NCBI GenBank assembly: GCA_001768675.1
Contig: MELN01000043.1
Location: forward strand, 19,663 to 25,086
From: Actinobacteria bacterium RBG_16_64_13
Lineage (GTDB): Bacteria > Actinomycetota > Thermoleophilia > RBG-16-64-13
Length of the DNA: 5,424 nt
Reading direction: 5' to 3'
Shown here: positions 1 through 3,168 of the stretch, one piece after another
How the letters are laid out: each line of letters starts with the position of its first letter
Position numbering within the stretch: position 1 is the stretch's first letter
Position numbers and translations under genes: made by a program
The notes under the pieces: model-generated
What the model was told of the DNA's origin: nothing
Databases searched by the model: none
What the model saw: only the letters and a program-made list of their open reading frames with translations

Positions 1-1
1 C

Positions 2-430
2 GCGGGGCCTCCCCTCCTCGACGAGGACTTCCTCATACTCTCCACGATGCACTCGGCCAAAGGCCTCGAGTGGGACGTGGTCTTCGTCATCCATGCCGCC
101 GACGGCAACATCCCCTCCGACATGGCCACGGGCAGGCCCGAGGAGATCGAGGAGGAGCGTAGGCTGTTCTACGTCGCGCTCACCAGAGCGAAGGACTGGC
201 TGTACGTCTGCTATCCGCTGCGCTACTACTCGCATCCCCGTACTTTCAGCGACGTGCACGGCTACGCCCTGCTGACCCGTTTCGTGCCCGAAGGCGTGCG
301 ACCGGCGTTCGAGTTGCGTTCGGCGGCAGAGGTCCTCGCGCCCGATGGCACGGTGACTTCCGAGAGGGGGGAACCGGGGGGAGCGGTATCCACGGCGGAC
401 ATCCGGCGGCGGCTCAAAGACCTGTTCTAG
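2..430 (+). CDS. UvrD/PcrA/Rep-type DNA helicase, C-terminal fragment (5' end outside window)
   Basis: This is the C-terminal 142 residues of a superfamily 1A ATP-dependent 3'-5' DNA helicase, the family acting in DNA repair and replication-fork rescue. The reading frame is open from base 2, upstream of the first ATG at 47, so that ATG is internal. Seen: a motif V region, TMHSAKGLEW, at residues 15-24 of the visible part, and motif VI, EERRLFYVALTRAK, at 51-64, whose arginine (R62) contacts ATP in the family. The intervening HAADGNIPSD loop is typical of UvrD/PcrA relatives. About 78 residues follow motif VI, ending in a charged RRRLKDLF. I see no extended Tudor-like UvrD tail. Walker A and motifs Ia-IV lie upstream of the window, so UvrD, PcrA and Rep cannot be told apart. 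The helicase family call is firm; the exact ortholog is not. Confidence 0.93.
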   Translation, partial: AGPPLLDEDFLILSTMHSAKGLEWDVVFVIHAADGNIPSDMATGRPEEIEEERRLFYVALTRAKDWLYVCYPLRYYSHPRTFSDVHGYALLTRFVPEGVRPAFELRSAAEVLAPDGTVTSERGEPGGAVSTADIRRRLKDLF

Positions 431-440
431 GCAGGCGTGC

Positions 441-446
441 GATAAT
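441..446 (+). promoter_or_regulatory. candidate -10 box upstream of tatA
   Basis: GATAAT matches the sigma-70 -10 consensus TATAAT at 5 of 6 positions and lies 44 nt before the tatA start, just after the helicase stop codon. No good -35 is visible at 16-18 nt upstream, where the sequence still encodes the helicase C-terminus. It could be a weak or activator-dependent promoter, or chance. tatA might instead be read through from the helicase gene. Confidence 0.3.
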
Positions 447-453
447 AGTGCCT

Positions 454-468
454 CTTCGGCTCCCGAAG
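454..468 (+). promoter_or_regulatory. hairpin between helicase gene and tatA
   Basis: CTTCGG and CCGAAG form a perfect 6-bp inverted repeat around a 3-nt CTC loop. It lies between the helicase stop and the tatA Shine-Dalgarno site. No T-run follows, so it is not a standard intrinsic terminator. It may be a leader hairpin, an mRNA-stabilising structure or a weak attenuator. Confidence 0.4.
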
Positions 469-490
469 GACTTACGAGGAGAGTGCCTGG

Positions 491-721
491 ATGCCTAGTT
501 GGATTGGACCTTGGGAAATCGTTCTCGTCGTCGTGCTTGCCCTGCTCATCTTCGGGCCCAAGAAACTGCCCGATCTCGGCTCATCGTTGGGACGTTCGAT
601 CACCGGTTTCAGGAAGGGCCTCAAGGAGACCAAGGAAGACGTTTCGTCGGCCATGAAGGAAGACATCTCCCCCGACGCGTCGACCGGCGACACTACCAAG
701 ACCGACACAAAGACCGATTAG
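491..721 (+). CDS. tatA: Sec-independent protein translocase subunit TatA (TatA/TatB family)
   Basis: Membrane component of the twin-arginine translocation pathway. TatA oligomerises with TatC (and TatB where present) to pass folded proteins across the cytoplasmic membrane. Seen in 76 residues: a short N-terminal stretch with a polar residue at the start of the span (E9), one transmembrane helix (about 8-22), the family hinge FGPKKLPDL (21-29), an amphipathic helix (about 27-46), and a polar, Asp/Thr/Lys-rich disordered tail. Length and layout are those of TatA; the glutamate near the N-terminus also occurs in TatB and in TatA of Gram-positive lineages, so TatB is the main alternative. The ATG at 491 is fixed by GAGGAG at 476-481, nine bases upstream. 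No tatC is present in the window. Its 3' end converges on serC, 11 nt away. Confidence 0.9.
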   Translation: MPSWIGPWEIVLVVVLALLIFGPKKLPDLGSSLGRSITGFRKGLKETKEDVSSAMKEDISPDASTGDTTKTDTKTD

Positions 722-743
722 GGTCTAGGCTGCTAGGGTCTAG
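719..743. repeat. 10-bp direct repeat pair at the tatA/serC convergent junction
   Basis: TAGGGTCTAG occurs exactly twice, at 719-728 and 734-743, with a 15-nt period. The tatA stop TAG is the first three bases of copy 1, and the serC stop codon (opposite strand, 733-735) overlaps the start of copy 2. The second copy extends into a perfect 10-bp palindrome, GGTCTAGACC, at 737-746. The stretch holds three CTAG tetranucleotides (725, 733 and 740). No T-rich terminator is visible for either gene. Confidence 0.6.
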
Positions 744-1911
744 ACCGCCCGCTGCCCTTGACCTCTGCGTAGGCCCAGTCGAGCCAGGGGAACAGGGCTT
801 CGAGGTCGGCAAGCTCCACGGTCGCTCCACCCCAGAGCCGGATGCCCGGAGGGGCTTCACGATAGGGCGCGATGTCGTAGGCCGCGCCCTCAGCTTCCAG
901 CAGAGAGGCCACCTTCTTCGCCGCCTGGGCGCGTTCTTCAGAGCCCATCCCCGTGAACCACGGGTCGATGATCTTCAGGCAGATGGACGTGCACGAGCGC
1001 GTAGCCGGTTCTTCCGCTAGGAAGTCCACCCAGGGGGTACGTTCCACCCAGCCGGCCACGGCGGCTAGGTTCGCCTCGCTACGCCGCACCAGCTCGGGAA
1101 GACCGCCGATAGCCTCGGCCCACTTCAGACCGTCAAGAGCGTCCTCGACACAGAGCATCGAGGGCGTGTTGATGGTGTCGGCCTGAAAGATGGCCCCCAT
1201 CAGGGTCCCGCCCTTCGTCATCCGAAAGATCTTGGGCAGCGGCCAGGGAGGCTGGTAGCTCTCCAGGCGTTCAACCGCGCGGGGGCTCAGGATGAGTACG
1301 CCATGTTGGCCCTCGCCGCCCAACACCTTTTGCCATGAGTAGGTGACCACGTCGAGTTTGGCGATGGGCACGTTCATGGCGAAGACGGCCGAGGTCGCGT
1401 CGCAGATGGAAAGCCCGCGGCGATCGCCGGTGATCCAGTCAGAATGGGGCACACGCACGCCCGAAGTGGTGCCGTTCCACGTGAAGACCACGTCGCGGTC
1501 CCAGTCGACCTTGGCGAGATCGGCAATACGTCCGTAGTCGGCTCCGAGCACCCGCACGTCGGGGAGTTTGAGCTGCTTCGTGATGTCGGTGACCCAGCCT
1601 TGGCCAAAGCTCTCCCACGCCAGCGCATCGACTCCGCGCGGACCGAGGAGCGACCACAGGGCCATCTCCATGGCGCCGGTGTCGGAGGCGGGCACGATGC
1701 CGAGATGATAGTCGGCCGGCACGCCCAGCAGCGCACGGGAGCGGTCGATCACCTCCTGGATGCGGGCCCGACCGCTCTTGGAGCGATGCGACCGTCCCAC
1801 GAGGGCGCCCTCCAGCGCCGACGGGGTCCAACCGGGCCGCTTCGCGCACGGGCCGGAGGAGAAGCAGGGGTTCCGGGGCCGCAGGCTTGGCTTCTCGAAC
1901 CTGATATCCAT
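733..1911 (-). CDS. serC: phosphoserine aminotransferase, Methanosarcina/alphaproteobacterial type
   Basis: PLP-dependent class V aminotransferase that converts 3-phosphohydroxypyruvate plus glutamate into 3-phosphoserine and 2-oxoglutarate, the second step of serine biosynthesis in the cytoplasm. The family may also serve pyridoxal phosphate synthesis. Seen in 392 residues: N-terminal FSSGPCAKRPGW (17-28), GRSHRSKSG (39-47), the PASDTGAMEMALW segment (74-86), WNGTTSGVRVP (145-155), the cofactor-contacting aspartate in CDATSA (D171), and the predicted Schiff-base lysine in YSWQKVLGGEGQHG (K195). These signatures fit the SerC subfamily named after Methanosarcina and common in alphaproteobacteria, not the E. 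coli form. Length is normal. The start at 1911 gives the family's expected N-terminus; its ribosome site is weak (TAGGT) and the preceding gene's stop is 9 nt away, suggesting translational coupling. No serA or serB is in the window. Confidence 0.93.
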   Translation of the reverse strand: MDIRFEKPSLRPRNPCFSSGPCAKRPGWTPSALEGALVGRSHRSKSGRARIQEVIDRSRALLGVPADYHLGIVPASDTGAMEMALWSLLGPRGVDALAWESFGQGWVTDITKQLKLPDVRVLGADYGRIADLAKVDWDRDVVFTWNGTTSGVRVPHSDWITGDRRGLSICDATSAVFAMNVPIAKLDVVTYSWQKVLGGEGQHGVLILSPRAVERLESYQPPWPLPKIFRMTKGGTLMGAIFQADTINTPSMLCVEDALDGLKWAEAIGGLPELVRRSEANLAAVAGWVERTPWVDFLAEEPATRSCTSICLKIIDPWFTGMGSEERAQAAKKVASLLEAEGAAYDIAPYREAPPGIRLWGGATVELADLEALFPWLDWAYAEVKGSGRSRP

Positions 1912-1920
1912 GGACCTACT

Positions 1921-2133
1921 TTATTTCTTCAGCTGACTGACTTGATTAACGAGATCCCTGACGGGACCCGCGGATTCTATCAGCTTGTGGGCCGAAACCA
2001 CGACGCCCTCGGACCCCCCGAGAGAGTCCCAAAGCTGCTTCGCCTTCGCCCTCTGGCGCCAGAGGGCGGCGCCACCCGCCACCAGCGCCGACAGCACCAC
2101 AAGCATCTTGATCAACTTGAACAGGCCCGACAT
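1921..2133 (-). CDS. small single-span membrane protein of unknown function, upstream of serC
   Basis: I do not recognise this 70-residue protein. Seen: a short N-terminus with lysines at 6 and 9, one hydrophobic segment (about 10-25, rich in Leu, Val, Ala and Gly), then a positively charged WRQRAKAK (25-32) and a predicted helical, amphipathic C-terminal region ending in QLKK. By the positive-inside rule the longer C-terminal part probably stays in the cytoplasm. It is supported as a gene by a strong ribosome site (GGAGG on the minus strand, 2139-2143, five bases before the ATG), by G/C-ending codons, and by its position 9 nt ahead of serC. It follows the Mop gene after a 92-nt gap. Serine metabolism is not implied by anything in the protein itself; operon neighbours may be incidental. 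Confidence 0.75.
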   Translation of the reverse strand: MSGLFKLIKMLVVLSALVAGGAALWRQRAKAKQLWDSLGGSEGVVVSAHKLIESAGPVRDLVNQVSQLKK

Positions 2134-2160
2134 CGCAACCTCCGAAGAACCGAGTCATCC

Positions 2161-2195
2161 CGCGGGAAATCCCCGTAGGGGCTTCATTCGCGGGG
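2161..2195. repeat. nested inverted repeat between the Mop gene and the small membrane gene
   Basis: CCGCG (about 2160-2164) pairs with CGCGG (about 2191-2195), and within it CCCC-GTA-GGGG (2171-2181) forms a compact hairpin. On the minus strand this lies between the Mop stop codon and the ribosome site of the next gene. No T-run follows, so it may be an RNA processing or stability element rather than a terminator. The loops are asymmetric and chance is possible in GC-rich DNA. Confidence 0.3.
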
Positions 2196-2225
2196 AGGCC
2201 CTCCACTCCTTTGCGGCGCAGGGCT

Positions 2226-2435
2226 TCAGTCCACGGCTATCATCACGTTGCTGGCCTTGATCACGGCGTACGCCTTGGAGCCGGTCTGCAGCTTGAGGTC
2301 CTCAGCGGAGTGCCTGGTGATGACCGACACGATCTCGGTCCCGCCGGGCAACGCCAAGATGACCTCGGAATTCACCGCGCCATGATCGATGCTCTTCACC
2401 GTTCCTTCGAGCACGTTTCGTGCACTGAGCTTCAT
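2226..2435 (-). CDS. Mop/TOBE-domain molybdate-binding protein (molbindin-like)
   Basis: A single Mop (molybdenum-pterin-binding, TOBE-type) domain of 69 residues. Such stand-alone molbindins assemble as hexamers in the cytoplasm and bind molybdate or tungstate, and are thought to store or buffer the oxyanion for molybdenum cofactor enzymes. Seen: the opening KLSARN (2-7), EGTVKSI (10-16), a Gly-containing turn (PGG, 30-32), the TRHSAEDLKL segment (40-49), and the closing GSKAYAVIKASNVMIAVD (52-69), whose IKASNVM is the family hallmark. Length is that of a one-domain molbindin. The start at 2435 is set by AGGAGGAGG on the minus strand (2441-2449), about five bases upstream. No modABC transporter, ModE DNA-binding domain or cofactor-synthesis gene is visible. 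Domain assignment is firm; molybdate over tungstate or another oxyanion is inference. Confidence 0.92.
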   Translation of the reverse strand: MKLSARNVLEGTVKSIDHGAVNSEVILALPGGTEIVSVITRHSAEDLKLQTGSKAYAVIKASNVMIAVD

Positions 2436-2541
2436 GGGAGCCTCCTCCTGGGGTCCGGCATCTAGGGAAGATCAGCGATGGTAGCCGCTGGGCGACTAGA
2501 TACCCGGGCGGCACGGAGCCGAACCACCCACCAGGTTATGC

Positions 2542-2568
2542 GGCGTGGGCAGCGTGGGCGGCGCGGGC
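2542..2568. repeat. three imperfect 9-bp tandem copies, GC-rich
   Basis: GGCGTGGGC, AGCGTGGGC and GGCGCGGGC follow one another without a gap, each differing from the consensus GGCGTGGGC at no more than one position. They lie about 110 nt upstream of the Mop start and about 95 nt upstream of tRNA-Ser. They could be a small slippage array or clustered sites for a regulator; the sequence alone does not decide. Confidence 0.5.
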
Positions 2569-2595
2569 GTCCCAGACCCCGCGCCGGTCCGCGAC

Positions 2596-2627
2596 TTGGC
2601 GACGGCCAACGCCTGCTCTGCTAGAAT
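2596..2627 (+). promoter_or_regulatory. candidate promoter for the tRNA unit
   Basis: TAGAAT at 2622-2627 matches the -10 consensus at 5 of 6 positions and lies about 36 nt before the mature tRNA-Ser 5' end, a sensible distance for a tRNA precursor leader. The nearest -35-like word is TTGGCG (2596-2601), but the 20-nt spacer is longer than the optimal 17. The -10 is the better supported half. Confidence 0.45.
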
Positions 2628-2641
2628 ATTCGCTCGCTGAG

Positions 2642-2658
2642 GCGGCGGGCCTCGCCGC
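2642..2658 (+). other. GC hairpin in the tRNA-Ser precursor leader
   Basis: GCGGCG (2642-2647) and CGCCGC (2653-2658) form a perfect 6-bp stem around a 5-nt loop, ending five bases before the mature tRNA 5' end at 2664. It would be in the precursor leader removed by RNase P. It may help keep the leader from misfolding with the tRNA; function is inference. Confidence 0.45.
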
Positions 2659-2663
2659 TCAAC

Positions 2664-2757
2664 GGAGAAGTGGCCGAGAGGCTGAAGGCGCTCGCCTGCT
2701 AAGCGAGTGAAGGAGTGAATGCTCCTTTCGAGGGTTCGAATCCCTCCTTCTCCGCCA
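2664..2757 (+). tRNA. tRNA-Ser (anticodon GCU), 3' CCA encoded
   Basis: A complete class II tRNA folds from the sequence. Acceptor GGAGAAG (2664-2670) pairs with CTTCTCC (2747-2753), with discriminator G2754 and an encoded CCA at 2755-2757. The anticodon stem CTCGC/GCGAG encloses loop CTGCTAA with anticodon GCT at 2698-2700, reading AGC and AGU serine codons. A long variable arm, AAGGAG/CTCCTT (2710-2727), is the mark of tRNA-Ser. The T arm is GAGGG-TTCGAAT-CCCTC (2730-2746). It is followed after four bases by tRNA-Arg and probably co-transcribed with it. Confidence 0.98.
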
Positions 2758-2761
2758 GCAT

Positions 2762-2835
2762 GCGCCTGTAGCTCAGTTGGATAGAGCGTTGGTCTACGAA
2801 ACCAAAGGTCATGGGTTCGAGTCCCGTCAGGCGCG
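2762..2835 (+). tRNA. tRNA-Arg (anticodon ACG), no encoded CCA
   Basis: A complete class I tRNA. Acceptor GCGCCTG (2762-2768) pairs with CAGGCGC (2828-2834), with discriminator G2835. The anticodon stem TTGGT/ACCAA (2789-2805) holds loop CTACGAA with anticodon ACG at 2796-2798; A34 is normally deaminated to inosine by TadA to read CGU, CGC and CGA. The T arm is ATGGG-TTCGAGT-CCCGT (2811-2827). The next bases are TAA, so CCA must be added by the nucleotidyltransferase, unlike the neighbouring tRNA-Ser. Confidence 0.98.
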
Positions 2836-2842
2836 TAAGGAG

Positions 2843-2869
2843 AAGCCCCGCGAATGGCGGGGCTTTTTT
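2843..2869 (+). terminator. intrinsic terminator of the tRNA unit
   Basis: AGCCCCGC (2844-2851) and GCGGGGCT (2857-2864) form a perfect 8-bp, GC-rich stem (9 bp with A2843-T2865) around a GAATG loop. It is followed by an unbroken run of T to 2869. It lies eight bases past the tRNA-Arg end, so it should end the Ser-Arg tRNA transcript. Confidence 0.93.
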
Positions 2870-3012
2870 ACTGCACTGACCGTGGTAGCCACCAAGGCCG
2901 GACAGGTCGGGGCGAGACCGGGTCGATTCATACTCCCAAGCTCTCCGAGAAGACCAAAGCCCTCGTGACTGCTTTCCGGAGCGAAATGAATAGCGAACAG
3001 CGCGCCAAACGC

Positions 3013-3040
3013 TTGACAAGCACCAGGAACTATTCAAAAT
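3013..3040 (+). promoter_or_regulatory. candidate sigma-70 promoter for the secreted protease
   Basis: A perfect -35 box TTGACA (3013-3018) is followed after 16 bases by CAAAAT (3035-3040), which keeps the key A at position 2 and T at position 6 of the -10 hexamer. Transcription would start near 3047 and give a leader of about 120 nt. The -35 is strong and the -10 only 4 of 6, so the call is moderate. Confidence 0.5.
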
Positions 3041-3067
3041 GGGTTTCGCCTATGCACAATCAGTCAC

Positions 3068-3112
3068 GGACCCTCATGAGGTCGTCGCGCGGTCTAGTCG
3101 GCGCGATGGTCC
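3068..3112 (+). promoter_or_regulatory. possible structured leader of the protease mRNA
   Basis: GGACC (3068-3072) can pair with GGTCC (3108-3112), and inside it CGCGC (3086-3090) pairs with GCGCG (3101-3105) around a 10-nt loop. A perfect palindrome, CCTCATGAGG (3072-3081), lies in the left arm and could instead be a dimeric protein site. The structure lies between the candidate promoter and the ribosome site. No regulator can be named. Confidence 0.3.
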
Positions 3113-3157
3113 TTGATGCGTCCCCTCTGTCAAGGCCTCGCGAAATGTCCACCCACT

Positions 3158-3164
3158 AAGGAGG
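3158..3164 (+). promoter_or_regulatory. ribosome binding site fixing the protease start
   Basis: AAGGAGG is a full-consensus Shine-Dalgarno sequence. It lies four bases before the ATG at 3169, a slightly short spacing. It settles the start, since the ATG begins a clear signal peptide. Confidence 0.85.
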
Positions 3165-3168
3165 GGCA

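Larger units (their letters stand above)
2436..2663. other. divergent intergenic region between Mop gene and tRNA genes
   Basis: This 228-nt non-coding stretch separates the leftward Mop gene from the rightward tRNA unit, so it should hold promoters in both directions. Seen on the left are the Mop ribosome site (2441-2449) and two CTAG-containing words (2462-2465 and 2495-2498). In the middle are the GC-rich tandem 9-mers, and on the right are the candidate tRNA promoter and leader hairpin. I could not identify a convincing leftward sigma-70 promoter or a molybdate-responsive operator. Confidence 0.6.
2870..3168 (+). other. non-coding region and leader of the secreted protease gene
   Basis: About 300 nt between the tRNA terminator and the protease start. 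The first 140 nt show no gene or clear signal. The middle holds a candidate sigma-70 promoter (3013-3040), the following part a possible structured leader (3068-3112), and the end a strong ribosome site. A 101-codon open frame across this region (2854-3159) starts within the terminator hairpin, lacks a ribosome site and has no family signature, so I do not call it a gene. I found no match to a riboswitch class I know. Confidence 0.6.

Noticed and set aside
472..708. 78-codon open frame opposite tatA
   Set aside because: It is the antisense shadow of a well-recognised TatA; no ribosome site or family match.
1444..2178. 244-codon open frame opposite serC and the small membrane gene
   Set aside because: It spans two genes on the other strand that have clear family or ribosome-site support. 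The translation is His/Arg/Gly-rich and domainless.
2811..2835. possible integration (att) site at the tRNA-Arg 3' end
   Set aside because: tRNA 3' ends are common att sites, but I found no second copy of this sequence in the window and no integrase or phage gene.
2699..3037. 112-codon open frame on the minus strand across both tRNA genes
   Set aside because: Its translation contains LTGLEPMTFGF and KEGFEPSKG, the well-known spurious peptides produced by reading tRNA genes antisense. It also crosses the terminator.
2854..3159. 101-codon open frame on the plus strand before the protease
   Set aside because: It starts inside the terminator hairpin, has no ribosome site or family signature, and overlaps the candidate promoter and leader.
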